DNA from: Zygnema cylindricum
Lineage: Eukaryota > Streptophyta > Zygnematophyceae > Zygnematales > Zygnemataceae
Length of the DNA stretch: 64,000 nucleotides
Reading direction: 5' to 3'
NCBI GenBank assembly: GCA_037447655.1
Contig: JBBHKE010000407.1
Location: 20,829 to 84,828 of the forward strand
Positions within the stretch are counted from its first letter, which is position 1; the number at the start of each line of letters is the position of its first letter. The translations under genes and the position numbers were made by a program. The notes under the pieces are model-generated. The model was not told the origin of the DNA, did no database searches, and was given only the letters and a program-made list of their open reading frames with translations. This document shows positions 1 through 10,106 of the stretch, piece by piece.

Positions 1-724
1 ATGCCACCGGAGCTACGCACGGCGGCGGCACCAGTTTGGACATTTTGGTAAGGGACGCGAAATCGAGTCCATCACATGATACTTAATTTGGACGGTCTAG
101 ACTCATTTGACAGAATTCGTAAGGCTTATAAACATGTAACAATGTTTTGTCCGTGTTTTTATTATTAGTGTAGACTGTTGGTACACTCACATTAATAGGG
201 GTAGTTGATTGATTACGTACGGCTGGTATGCCTCCGTACAGTGAGTAGAAGGCTGTAGTGTATATTTGTAGGACTTAGTTATTTTGAGACTTACGAACTT
301 TTTGGACATAATCTGTTTCTGCTCCTTTTTGGGATTTTCATCTGAGAATTGCTCTCACTTTTATTAGCAAAATTATTTGAAATTTTGCATGTGTGTTCCT
401 CCTTGTGTTGAAAATATTGTGGCAAATTTCCAGACCTATTGTGTGTCTGATATGCTTGGGGCTTCATTGTGAATTTCGTCATATTTATCAAAGTTGTGGT
501 AGACTGTTTTTCTACAACTTTGACTGAGTGTTGTGTTTATTCAATTTGGTATTGTTATATGAAAATTGGTCGGAATACTTACTGGCCTATGAACTCTTCT
601 TTTAAGTAGTTTCAGCTTGGTTTGGTTATTTTGTAGAATTCTTAGTGGAATCAAATGAGGTTATTTTGGGGTAGTTTGTGGTGCTTTCGAGGGTACATTC
701 ATGGCTGAAAATGGTTATGAACAA
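1..724. other. Unassigned AT-rich sequence
   Basis: No gene, RNA or repeat could be recognised here. Short open frames have no known motif. The right end runs into LTR-like sequence at about 725, so part of this stretch may be the upstream U3 of that LTR, but it does not visibly match the U3 of the other LTRs in the window. Confidence 0.4.
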
Positions 725-966
725 CACCTCTCTCCCAAAGAGCTTATATAAAGGATTGATATCTTTGTTGCTTCATAACCTATCAGCTGGTTGGCCTTTT
801 TCAATGATTTATTTTCCTACGAACTCAGGGGAGTCCAAGCTGCAAAGGGTGCAATAAAATTATCAATTTGTCTACATGGGGAGTAGTTGGTGTGGTTGAA
901 AGTGGGTTAGTTAAAAACTATCTAGAGACCTAAATTTTGTAGTCCAATGTAAGACACACAATTGCA
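725..966 (+). repeat. 3' part (R-U5) of a copia LTR
   Basis: The stretch matches 12130-12393 along its length: the 'ctctctcccaa.agcttatataaa' block, 'gggagtcca', and 'gaaagtgggttagtt'. It ends in ...attgca directly before a primer-binding-site sequence, the same LTR end that target duplications define elsewhere in the window. The gag ATG expected about 20 nt before the LTR end is present at 946 but is followed at once by TAA, so this copy could not start gag. Confidence 0.7.
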
Positions 967-981
967 GGTTATGGGCCCACC
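967..981 (+). other. Primer binding site, half-tRNA-iMet type
   Basis: GGTTATGGGCCCACC follows the LTR end with no gap. Its reverse complement GGTGGGCCCATAACC is the anticodon-stem/loop sequence of plant initiator tRNA-Met (established knowledge). Drosophila copia uses the same GGTTATGGGCCCA site with a cleaved half-tRNA as primer. Plant copia elements usually pair with the tRNA 3' end instead (TGGTATCAGAGC). Confidence 0.75.
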
Positions 982-1144
982 CTCTAAGGTGCCCACCTTT
1001 AATAAATCAAGGTTCATATATTGGGAAGCCATGATGATGGGGGATTTGTGCGAATAAAGATATTTGGGTATCGTCAGTAGACAAGTGAAACGTCCACCTT
1101 TGGGAACTCCACCAGGATTAGGAGGAGCGATGACCATAAAACGC
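982..1144 (+). pseudogene. copia gag N-terminal fragment
   Basis: The translation reads VMGPPSKVPTFNKSRFIYWE, then a block matching the W-x-IVS-x-QV-x-RPP region of gag, and ends in a P-P-G-x-GG motif seen in the better gag copy at 7146-7280. One in-frame stop (gaataa at about 1056) breaks it. The fragment stops at about 1144, where minus-strand LTR sequence begins, so the rest of this element was lost or displaced. Confidence 0.7.
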
Positions 1145-1147
1145 CAA

Positions 1148-1681
1148 AAGTACATATTCGGCGACCGCGGCGCCTATCGTGCCTGCCCGATCAAATCTGG
1201 CTATATTTCTAACCGTTGAAAAGAGACGCGCGGTATTTGTTTCGCGGTCGAAACAAATGCGCGGTATCCGTTTCATACAATACATAAAACCGTACTATGT
1301 ACTATCTTTAACTGTATCTATGCACTACGTTTATATTTCTCGTTAAATGAACTAGTCTACGTGTAACTCTTTAAATACTTATCAAACACCATACGTGGTA
1401 GTACTAGCCCTAAACTAAACGGACAAAGCTACCGGCTATCAAAATCTTCACAAACGGCAGGTACCACGATCAAATTCAGGGTCCGTCAATATCCATTTTA
1501 ATAAACCTACCATTTATCTACACCTGTCTCTTTGGAGGGCTTATGCAGCCATGGCTCTAGCTCCCTTTCTAGCCTTCAATGACTACAACAAGTGTGGGGG
1601 CTTAGAGAAGGGAGTCAGAGGCAGACTACCTTTGCTCTTTTTCTATCCTAATAAAGACTTAGAAAACATTCAAATATCAAC
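1148..1681 (-). repeat. Truncated copia LTR (U3 part), minus strand
   Basis: Read on the minus strand it begins TGTTGATATTTGAATG at 1681. It then has the family's 'gccatggctgc' block, an inverted repeat of 'CGCGGTATTTGTTTC' / 'GAAACAAATGCGCGGTAT' type at 1232-1265, and the tRNA-like module. It breaks off near 1148, before the R-U5 part. Its TG end abuts the cut-off end of the next LTR, so this copy probably arrived by insertion or recombination into that LTR. Confidence 0.65.
1405..1487 (+). other. tRNA-like module, antisense to its LTR (copy 1)
   Basis: The core reads ACTAAACGGACAAAGCTACCGG (A-box/D-arm-like), then CGGCAGGTACCA, and a T-arm-like block GATCAAATTCAGGGTCC. The same order and spacing recur in the other copies at 8547, 16931, 45614 and 50965. 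It lies on the opposite strand to its host LTR. It resembles tRNA-Arg-type plant tRNAs in the TAA-GGATAAG-type D arm. A working tRNA is unlikely because the B box departs from GGTTCRANTCC. Confidence 0.5.
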
Positions 1682-2665
1682 AATTGAACTAAAGAATTCA
1701 AGAAGCCTCTAGATAGTTTTTAACTAACCCACTTCAAGCCAAAGTCACTACTGCCAAACAAGGCAAAATAATAGTTTGATTGCACCCATGTGCAACTTGG
1801 ACTCTTCTGAGTCCGTAGCAAAAAGAACCACTGAAAACAGCTAATCTGCTGATAAGTTATGAGCCTGCAAGAATGCCAATCTTATACAAAAGCTCTCTTA
1901 GAGAGAGGTGACTGCCTACTAGATTTTCCTAAGTCCTAAACTCCTCTCACAACCCTTATCTATTGAAGTACGAACCAATCATATGAGTGTAAAGTAGAGA
2001 AAGGTACTACGGCCTATGTCCTTTCTGTACGGCATGTGTACGACAAGGCCAGTGAGTGGACGCGTGTCACTCTTCCACTCGTCCGTATGTTCCTCGGAAT
2101 TCCTGCAACCAAATGTTATCCTTCCACGTGGCGCCAGGTCATGCCACGTCCTTAAACACCAAAGTGATTGTTTTGTGATCTCGGCTGTGATGTATAGCGT
2201 CAGATTAAATCCGACATTAAATGTCGATTGTGGAAACAAATGTCGGATTCATTTGTTTCGTGCGAAATGAAGTCCGCACTGAAACCGTAACTACTTCTAT
2301 GTTCCTTTGTTCACATTTCAATTAGTCGGTTGCACAAGTTCAAATATGTTTCAAACCCTATGTATCTTAACGGACTTCTACGACAGACTCGTTAGAGCTA
2401 ACGGCTACGCCATACTCTATCGGTCGGAGGTTCGAGTCCTGCTAAACTCAACCTTTTGTTGAGAGTAACATAAGTTACTCTTTATTCCTGCCTGTTGAAC
2501 TAAAGCAGCCATGGCTCAACCACCCTCTGTATCCTTTAGTGACTTCAACAAGTATGGTGGCTAGTGAGAGGAGGTGGAGGAAGGCTGTCCACTCTTTTCT
2601 TTTCCTTTTTATACTGACATATTTATACCTAGAAAATACTCTAGAAATCTATTAATTTCGACACA
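1682..2665 (-). repeat. 3' LTR of element C (end truncated)
   Basis: It starts at 2665 on the minus strand with TGTGTCGAAATTAATAG after a purine run (aaaataaaggg, the polypurine tract). It is homologous to 6377-7145 and 11397-12393. The R-U5 end is truncated at about 1682-1697, where the minus-strand LTR to the left begins. Confidence 0.75.
2368..2450 (+). other. tRNA-like module in element C 3' LTR (copy 2)
   Basis: This is the copy with the best B box: GGAGGTTCGAGTCCTGC contains GGTTCGAGTCC, a full match to the Pol III B-box consensus GGTTCRANTCC. An A-box-like GTTAGAGCTAACGG lies about 40 nt upstream. It is antisense to the LTR. This is a second sequence class, shared with copies at 6842 and 11609. 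Confidence 0.55.
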
Positions 2666-2676
2666 CCCTTTATTTT

Positions 2677-5600
2677 CTAGTCTAATTTTTTGTTCAATTT
2701 AAGTCCACATTTTTCTCTGCAATATTTTAATTTGGGAGAGGGCACTGGTTTTGTCATCATATCAGCCAGCATTTCCTCATCAGATATATATACAAGATTC
2801 ACAATCTTATTCTCAACTTTTTCCCTCACAAAACTCAATTTTATGTCCATATGCTTTGCCTTGAAATGATGTTTTGGATTAGTTGCAATTGATATTGCAG
2901 CTTGATTATCACAAAACACTCATGCACTCCCTATTTCAAATGCCCCAATTTTTGCAACAAGGATTTGATCCATATTAACTCTTTCACAGCACATCAAGAC
3001 GCCATGTACTCAACCTTGATAGTAGACTGCGCAACCACCTTTTGTTGCTTGCTGCTCCAACAGCAAACACTTTCTCCCACATACGACACATACCCAGAAG
3101 TGCATCTTCTCATAGGTGCATCCAGATAACTGGCATCACTCCAAGTAGTTATATCAATGTGCTCCACTCCTAAATGCAAACATAACTCTCTGGTTCCTAC
3201 CAGATTTCCCATGACACTCTTGACTGCCTCCCAATCTCTCTTCTTAGGATCGTTAAGACTCCTATTGAGGACTCCCACTGCTGCAGCTATGTCCGGCCTT
3301 GCACAGTTCATAAAGTAGAACAAACTTCCTACAACCGTTCTGTAAGGAACAGACTTCATAAACTCTCTCTCCTTTGGACTCATCTGATCATCTAAGAATA
3401 TCACTCCTCCTTCAACACTCCCATCACTTACTTTCTTCAAGTCCATGGGAGTGGTACACCTGATTGCCTTATCCATCTGGAATTTCTCAAGAATATTACC
3501 TATTGCTTCTTTCTGAGTAAGTCTGATAATCATTTTCCCCCTATCTTTTTCCATTTGGATCCCCAAAATATATCTTGCCTCCCCTAAATATTTCAAATCA
3601 AATCTACTTCTAAGATCTTTCTTTAACTTAATGATTTTTTCCAAAGATTTACACAACACAAGCAGATCATCCACATAAGTTTCATCAAAAATGACACCAT
3701 TCTTATCTTCAAACATATAAATAGAATGGTCAGAGTTGATCCGGATGTATCCCAGACATGTGAGAAACTCATCTAGTTTCTTATTCCAATGTAGGGGAGC
3801 CTGCTTTAGTCCATAGAAGGACTTTTTGAGCCTGCAAACTTTGCTCTCTTCTCCTTCCTCCACAAATCCCTCTGGTTGCCTCATGAAGTTTACTTCCTCT
3901 AACTCACCATTAAGAAAGGCAGTCTTAATATTCATCTGGTGTATTTCCATGTCTTCCGCTGCTGCTAGACTGAGGAGAATCCTTACTGATGCGAACCAAA
4001 CAACTTGAGCAAAGGTCTCCTCATAGTAAATCCCCTCCTTTTGGGTGAACCCCTTTCCTACTAATCGAGCCTTATATCTCTTAATGGTATTATCTGGGTT
4101 TAGTTTTAGTTTGAACACCCATTTACAACTGATCGGTTTTTTGTCCGAGGATAGTCCGCTAGTTCCCAAGTATTTGTTTCCAAGATAGAGGCCATCGCAT
4201 CATTTATGGCTCTAATCCATCTGTCTTTCTCCAGACTCTTTACTACCTCCGAGTGTGACTGAGGCTCATATGGGGGAGATAGCTTAGTTACCTTGTGAGC
4301 GGCTTGTTTTTCTTGGATCCTTTTGCTGCTCCTTCTCCCCCCCTTAAACTCCAAAGCTGGGATGGAGGGAAGTCTTAGATTTCTCCTTACTGTCTCATCG
4401 GCTCCCCTATCCTTGGAAGTCGGTCCCTGTTCCTCCTCAACTATCTCCTCAAAGTCCATAGGAATATGTGAGGTTTTTTGGTGGATCTCCTGTGTCTTGG
4501 ATCTCACCAGAATCTGCAATCCGTGTTTCACTCATGTCCCTTACGGGAAGGACGGAGTCCTCCTCACCTTCACCCTCAAATCTGATTCTTATCTTCTTCG
4601 TATATTTAAAGGGGTCAAATGACTTCCCTTCATCCATGACAACTACGTGTTTTACCAGAATGATATCTCTCTTTGCTAAATCATAGACTCTATATCCCTT
4701 GATATCCTCATCATATCCTACAAAGTATCCTGGTTTTCCCTTAGCATCTAGTTTCTAGTTTTTCCTATCCGCTTCAAGACTGTAAACCTGGCAATCAAAT
4801 ACTTTGAGGTGAGAGATATCTAGTTTCCTTCGAACCCATCTCCCATAAAGTGCCATTCCCTTTATACTTGAGGTAAGGACTCTATTCTTAATGTAGTTAG
4901 CATAGTTCATGGCTTCTGCCCAAAATCTCTTTCCTATTCTCTTGTCGGCCAACATGTTACAAACACTATCTTTTAGTGTTTGATTCAACTTCTCAGCACC
5001 CCATTTTGTTCTGGGTTATATGTTACGGTTTTCTCGTGCTGAACTTCCTCATCTCTCAAGTATTCCTCAAACTGGTAGAGGTATATTTTTTCAAATTATC
5101 ATCGTTATTCTCTTATTGGGGTTTCCATGTAACTATTCACTCCAGGCTTTATATTCTTTAAAGTAAGTTGATGTTTCAGACTTATCTAGACCAGTCATCG
5201 GTTATTGTCAACATAAACCTCTTTCCTCTAACCGAAGGTACTTTTGCAGGTCCCCAGATATCTGTGTGGACCAGATCAAGTACTTTCTCACCTTTATATG
5301 TGGCGGCTTTGGGAAAAAGGAAGTTTGTGAGCCTTAACTTGAGCACATCAACTACAATCATCCATCATTTCATTATCCCCAAACTGAATGCCTTCTATTA
5401 CCCCAAGTTTTTTCATTTCCCTCAACCTATCAAAATGCACATGCCCTAATCGCTTATGCCAAATCATCAATTTAGGAACACCAACATAGTAAGCATTCTT
5501 CTTTTCATTACTCAGGTTAAGCCTAAACATTCCTTGGCTACCCTTATCTGCTGTGAAGTAAACTTCATCCCCGTACTTAGCTGTAAAGACTCCCTTTCTA

Positions 5601-6361
5601 GTGAATGTATCAAACTCTTTATCATCTAACACAGACGTAGAGACAAGATTTTTACTCAGATGAGGAATGTAGAGTACATCTAAGAATGTGAGTATAGATT
5701 TCTTTCCCTCCACTAAGACTTTCATATCTACTGACCCCACTAGATTTGTAGTAACCACTCTCCCATCCCCATACTCTATCTCTACAGTGGGGATCTTCCT
5801 TAGCTTAGTGAAGAGTTGCTTATCACGACACATATGCATGGATGCACCGAAGTCGATGATCCATCCTTCCTGTGGAGCTTCCCGAATTGCTCCAAGGGCA
5901 CACTTTAGTCTATGAGGGATCTCCTTCTCCTCCAGACTCTCGTCAAGAAAAAGCTCCCCATCATCCTCAGAGGACTTGTCCTAGGTTTCTCCTGTCATTT
6001 TTGTGACCACAAGTGCATTTTTCTTCCCTTCGAAAGAACTCCCTCCACGGTTCTCTTGGAGCCTCAGCTCCAACAGCTTGACACAATCCGCCGACTTTTT
6101 GCAAAAATGACAAAGACCATTTGGGGGCCTTGGTCCTCCATGCTGATCTCTTTCCCCTTTGTACGGTTTCTTTAGGTCCTTTCCCCATCGGTCCCCTCCT
6201 ACAGCTAGAGCTTGAATACTCTTTCCTCCTCTCCTAATCTCTTTGGTGTTTTACTGCACAAGTATCATCTGGACCACTGTATTCCACTTCCATGAACTAT
6301 CAGTCATTTCCTGTATGCGGTACAATATGTTCTCATACCCATCTGGTAACTTCATGATGGG
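2677..6361 (-). pseudogene. Element C gag-pol polyprotein, broken
   Basis: On the minus strand it holds a gag remnant matching the KLPD-x-YENI block (about 6350-6260), a damaged zinc knuckle CHFCKKSADC (about 6110; the family motif is CX2CX4HX4C and the His is missing), protease-linked sequence followed by KIPTVEIEYGDGRVV (5839-5348), integrase core pieces (5345-4755), the linker, reverse transcriptase (4169-2994), and the RNase H tail with CDNQAAISIATNPKHHFKAK (2919-2677). Frameshifts and stops separate these blocks. Gag between its first codons and the KLPD block is deleted, about 700 bp compared with the copy at 9379. Confidence 0.85.
2994..4169 (-). pseudogene. Element C reverse transcriptase / RNase H, long open segment
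   Basis: This is a 391-residue uninterrupted stretch of copia reverse transcriptase (RVT_2 family). It starts near the KWVFKLKLNPDNT block, has the KARLVGKGFTQKEG and AAAEDMEIHQMNIKTAFLNG blocks, YGLKQAP, and the catalytic YVDD (in ETYVDDLLVL). It then enters RNase H (WSDASYLDAPMRRCTSGY, VCCWSSKQQK). The usual D of HQMDVKTAFL reads N (QMNIKTAF), a catalytic-site change that should abolish polymerase activity. The frame stops at VEYMAS and continues in another frame at 2919. No host gene is implied. Confidence 0.85.
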
Positions 6362-6376
6362 GGTGGGCCCATAACC
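6362..6376 (-). other. Primer binding site of element C
   Basis: The plus strand reads GGTGGGCCCATAACC, identical to the anticodon arm of plant initiator tRNA-Met. The element's own strand therefore carries the exact complement, directly next to the LTR end ...TGCA. Confidence 0.75.
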
Positions 6377-7145
6377 TGCAATTATGTGTCCTCCATTGGA
6401 CTACGCAAATCAGGAAGCCTCTAAATAGATTTTAACTAACGCACTTCAAGCCACAACCACTACTGCCCAATATGGCAAAATGACAGTCTAACTGTACCCC
6501 TGTGCAGCTTGGACTCCCTGAAGTCCGTAGCAAAAAGAATCACTTAAAACGGCCAACCAGCCGATAAGTTATAAGCAGGCAGAAATGCTAATGTTATACA
6601 AAATATCTCTTAGAGAGAGAAGACTACCTACAAGATTTTCCTAAGTCCTAAACTCCTTTCACAATCCCTACGAACCATTCACTTGACTGTAAAGTAGAGA
6701 AAGGTACTACTGCCGTGCAATTCGTGCGGAATCATGTTCGCACCTTATTATATTAGTTCTATATCCTTATATTCATATTTTCGTTAATTGGTTTAGAGGA
6801 TGTAACACACTTTAAGTACAAATCACACCTTATGCTACTTATCGGACTTCTACGACAAATTGGTTAGAGCGGCCTGCTACGCCGTACTCTACTGGTTGGA
6901 GGTTCCACTCTTGCCAGACTCAACCTTTTGTTGAGAGTGATATAAGTCACTCTTTAGTCCTGCCTGGTAAACTAAGTCAGCCATGGCTCAACCACCCTCT
7001 CAACCACCCTCTCTATCGTTCAGTATTGCAACAAGTACGGGGGCTAGATAGAGGAGGTGGAGGCAGCCTGTCCGCCTTTTTCTTTCCTTTTTATACTAAT
7101 GTATTTTGACCTAGAAAATACTCTAGAAATCTAGAAATTTCAACA
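6377..7145 (-). repeat. 5' LTR of element C
   Basis: On the minus strand it runs from TGTTGAAATTTCTAG (7145) to ...AATTGCA (6377), a TG...CA LTR of 769 bp. It is shorter than the 997-bp relative at 11397 because of internal deletion. A gag ATG lies 20 nt before its end (ATG GAG GAC ACA), followed by TAA. The bases beyond 7145 continue straight into gag of another element. Confidence 0.8.
6842..6925 (+). other. tRNA-like module in element C 5' LTR (copy 3)
   Basis: It aligns with copy 2 (GGTTAGAGCGGCCTGCTACGCC, then TTGGAGGTTCCACTCTTGCC). The B box has decayed to GGTTCCACTC. It is antisense to the LTR. Confidence 0.45.
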
Positions 7146-8342
7146 CAGGATTCATCTATTGGGAAACGATGATAACCGGTGCATTGGGTGAGAAGCGATA
7201 TTGGGGAATAGTAAGTGGACAAGTGAGACGTCCATCTCCAAGAACTCCACCAGGGTTTGGGGGAGTCAGATTTAGTGGGACATCATCTGGTCAACCAAGG
7301 AAGCAGATGAAAGGGAAAACATTGTTTCGGAGGGAGGAAAGAAAAAAAGGAAGGAGCCCCTTACTCCTATCGCCCTTGCGATAAAGTCATCGGTTCTCAA
7401 AACTAAGGAGAATGATACTCTCACATGGAAATGCAATAACAGAGCAGCGAGACACTTTATTTTGAGACATCTCATTGAAGGTTTGGCAACATCTCATCTT
7501 AACGTAGTTACATTTGCGGATCTGTGGGCAACCTTGGTAGATATTTTCTGGGGTGGGACTATTCAGGAGCAACAACTAGTTGAGCAGAAACTGAATGCAT
7601 ATTCTTACAAAGGGGGAAAGATGCTAGACTACTGTAATGATCTAGGCTCCTTGTATAGGGAGTAAGAAAGTACCGATTAGATGGGAACCATAAAAGCCAA
7701 GGTCAACACCCTGATCATAAAACTACCGGATGAATATGAGAATGTGGTCAACCGAGTGCAAGATCATGACGACCACTTGTGGATCTGGAACTCAGTTGTA
7801 AAAATGATACTTGTTCGAGAGAACATTATCGATATCCGAAGAGGAGGGAAGAGTGTCCATAATCTAGCTGCTAGGACAGATCGGTGGAACAATGACCCAA
7901 AGAAACCTTACTGAAGTTTCAGCGAAGGGGGAAATTAGTTCATAGGACGGAGGACCCCAAAAGGACTTTGTCATTTTTGAAAGAAACCTAGTCTCTACAT
8001 GGCAAAGTGTACCAAGCTCACGGAGATGCGCCTAAAAGAAATTTAATCTGGTGATCTCTCAGGAGGCAAGAAAAAAGCACTTGTAACAGCACAAGTGAAA
8101 CGCGAGCAAGGGGAAGAGGAGACATCAAAAAAGGAGGATGGATTACTTCTTCTAAATGAGAATTTGGAGGAGAAGGAGATCTTACGAAGACAAAAATGTG
8201 CAATCGGAGCTGTCCGAGAAGCTCCGGAGGAAGGTTGGATCATTGACTTGGGTGCCTCAATGCATATGTGCCGGGAGAAACAAATGTTTTCTAAGCTGAG
8301 AAAGATTCCCACCGTAGAGATAGAGTATAGGGATGGGAGAGT
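7146..8342 (+). pseudogene. Element D gag and protease, left half of a split copia element
   Basis: It begins inside gag (GFIYWETMITGALGEKRYWG). It continues through the gag helical part (LEQKLNAYSYKGGKMLDYCND-like, 7575-7640), the KLPDEYENVVNRVQD block (7720-7770), a zinc knuckle broken by a stop (CHF-stop-KKPSLYMAKC, about 7968-8010), and protease with IIDLGASMHMC at 8239-8271, where the catalytic DSGAS has become DLGAS. It stops at DGRV at 8342, exactly where element A begins. The missing right half resumes at 17756. Its own 5' LTR is gone. Confidence 0.85.
8338..8342 (+). repeat. Left target-site duplication of element A (AGAGT)
   Basis: AGAGT precedes the TG of the 5' LTR. The same five bases follow the CA of the 3' LTR at 17756-17760. 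Removing element A plus one AGAGT joins the protease codons of element D as D-G-R-V-V-P-T. This fixes both LTR ends. Confidence 0.95.
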
Positions 8343-9378
8343 TGTATAAAGTTAAAGGTTATTTTAGTATTTTCTACGTTTTGTAAAATACAGAAAAGAA
8401 AAAGAGGCAGTCTGCCTCTAACTCCTCTCTCCATCTCCCACACCTGTCGCAGTCACTAAAGTTAGAGAGGGATATAGAGCCATGGTCGCCTATGCTATCC
8501 AGACGGGGACAGACATTAGATTGGTAGATTTACCAAACTAGTAATTGACGGACCCCAGAATTTGAACCTGGTACTTGCCGTATGTCAGAATTGCCGATAA
8601 ACATTAGCCTTAGCCTATTAGTCTAAGATCAAAGTTAACGATGTAGGGTTTGATAATTATATGAATATTGGCACGTAGGCTAATTCATTTAACGGGATAT
8701 TTGGGCATAGATACAGTTTGTGTTGTACGGCGTATAACACATCAGAAACAAATACCACGCACTTTCTTTCAAAGGCGAAACAAATATTGCGCAAGTATTT
8801 ATGACAGTTACGATTGAAATCTGGTTTAATCGGACGGCCGCAAAGCATGCCGAGATCGCGGAATAGGTTTTTGGTGATTTGCAGTCGACGTCACATCGAT
8901 TGACACGTGGCACAACCATATTGGATTACCACATCTCCGAGGATTACAGGAACGAATCCAAAAATGACATGTGTCGACTTGTTGGCCATGTCGTACAATG
9001 GCCGTACAAAAAGTACACCAACACCTGTACCTTTCTATGCAACACAGTATTATGATTGGTGTCGTACTTCATAAGATAGAGTTTTAGAGAGAGAGATGGG
9101 ACTTAGAAAAATTTGATAGATTGGACCCTCTCTCCCAAAATGCTTCTGTACAAAAGGTCAATTTTGACTCTCATAACTTACTACTCAAGGGAGCAAATTC
9201 AGAGATTCATTTTGCCATAGACTCAAGGGAGTTTTGCCTTCACAAGGATGAAGGTGGTAAGAGTTTTTGTCTGTTAGGCTGGCAGTTATTTTTGCTGAAA
9301 CACAAAGGGGTTACGGTTATCCTAGAGTCTTCATGTGAGCTGCCTACTTTGAGGACCTATGGAGGTCTTAGAGTGGCA
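8343..9378 (+). repeat. 5' LTR of element A
   Basis: It is 1036 bp, TGTATAAAG...GAGTGGCA. It matches 16730-17755. It holds the 'gccatggtcgcc' block, the tRNA-like module, the imperfect inverted repeat around 'tttctttcaaaggcgaaacaaa', and the R-U5 block 'gaccctctctcccaaaatgcttctgtac'. The gag ATG is at 9359, 20 nt before the LTR end. Confidence 0.88.
8547..8628 (-). other. tRNA-like module in element A 5' LTR (copy 4)
   Basis: The minus strand reads CTTAGACTAATAGGCTAAGG (A-box-like), then GGCAAGTACCAGGTTCAAATTC. The B-box-like GGTTCAAATTC differs from the consensus at one position. Confidence 0.55.
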
Positions 9379-9393
9379 AGTTATGGGCCCACC
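9379..9393 (+). other. Primer binding site of element A
   Basis: AGTTATGGGCCCACC matches the half-tRNA-iMet complement at 14 of 15 positions and is directly adjacent to the LTR end, inside the gag reading frame. Confidence 0.75.
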
Positions 9394-9496
9394 CTCTAGG
9401 GTGCCCATCTTCAATGGAATTGGCTTCATATACTGGGAAAGTATGATGAGAGGACCTCTATGTGAGAAACGGTTTTGGGGAATCGTGAGTGAACCG

Positions 9497-10106
9497 GTGA
9501 GGCGTCCATCAAGTCTTGTGATCCCTCTATGGTTTACAAGAATCAGGTTCATTTTAGATTACAATCCATCTTCAACGGAAGAGACAAAGGAAAGGGAGGT
9601 GGTGGACAAAGGAAAAGAGAAGGAGACGGTCACACCAATAGCAACCGGTTCAGCATTCATGTCACCTATTCCAAGGAACGAGGAGAATGATATCGATACT
9701 TAGGACTACAACAATATGGCGGCTAAGCACTTCAGCCTCGGCCATCTTACTCAAGGGCTTACATCTCCTTATTAGTAAGAAGAGAGGGCATTCGATCTTT
9801 TGGTGGCTCTCATAGAGATGTATCGAAGTGGTACGATCCAGCAAGAGCAGTTAACTGATCAAAAAATAGACGCATATGTATACAAGGGGGGGAAGATGTT
9901 GGATTCTTGTAATGAGCTTGCAACACTTTTCATGGAGCTAGAGAGTGCGAGACAGGTTGAAACTAAAAAGATGAAGGTTAACTTTTTGCTCATGAAGTTA
10001 CCAGATGAGTTTGAGAACATAGTCAACCGTGTGCAAGACTTGTCGGACTCAAGGTGGATTTGGAATTCAGTGGTAGGGATGATTCTCGTTCGGGAGAATA
10101 CGATTG
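9497..10106 (+). repeat. 610-bp block near-identical to 12512-13122
   Basis: I could find no base substitution between the two blocks by eye; they differ only by five single-base insertions or deletions (for example caggttc/cagttc and ggaaaagag/ggaaaaagag). Sequence on both sides differs at many positions. Sharp edges point to gene conversion, or to an assembly artefact with uncorrected indel errors. Confidence 0.8.

Larger units (their letters stand above)
1682..7145 (-). mobile_element. Ty1/copia element C, degenerate, two LTRs
   Basis: The order on the minus strand is LTR (7145-6377), primer site, a gag remnant, zinc knuckle, protease, integrase, reverse transcriptase, RNase H, then the second LTR (2665-1682). 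Integrase before reverse transcriptase is the copia order. The 3' LTR is cut at its far end by another LTR, so no target duplication can be read. Most of gag is deleted. The reverse transcriptase frame is the longest open copia frame in the window. The 5' LTR edge falls inside the gag of the plus-strand element starting at 7146. Confidence 0.85.

Noticed and set aside
1-51. Start of a host exon at base 1 (ATGCCACCGG...)
   Set aside because: Only 16 codons before a stop, and no family match; a GTAAGG donor look-alike alone is not enough.
1405-1487. The LTR tRNA-like modules as working tRNA genes
   Set aside because: Stems have mismatches, B boxes are often off consensus, no clear anticodon arm or terminator is shared, and all lie in LTRs.
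2016-2270. 84-codon plus-strand frame at 2016 as a gene
   Set aside because: It lies within the antisense LTR of element C and recurs with changes in other LTRs.
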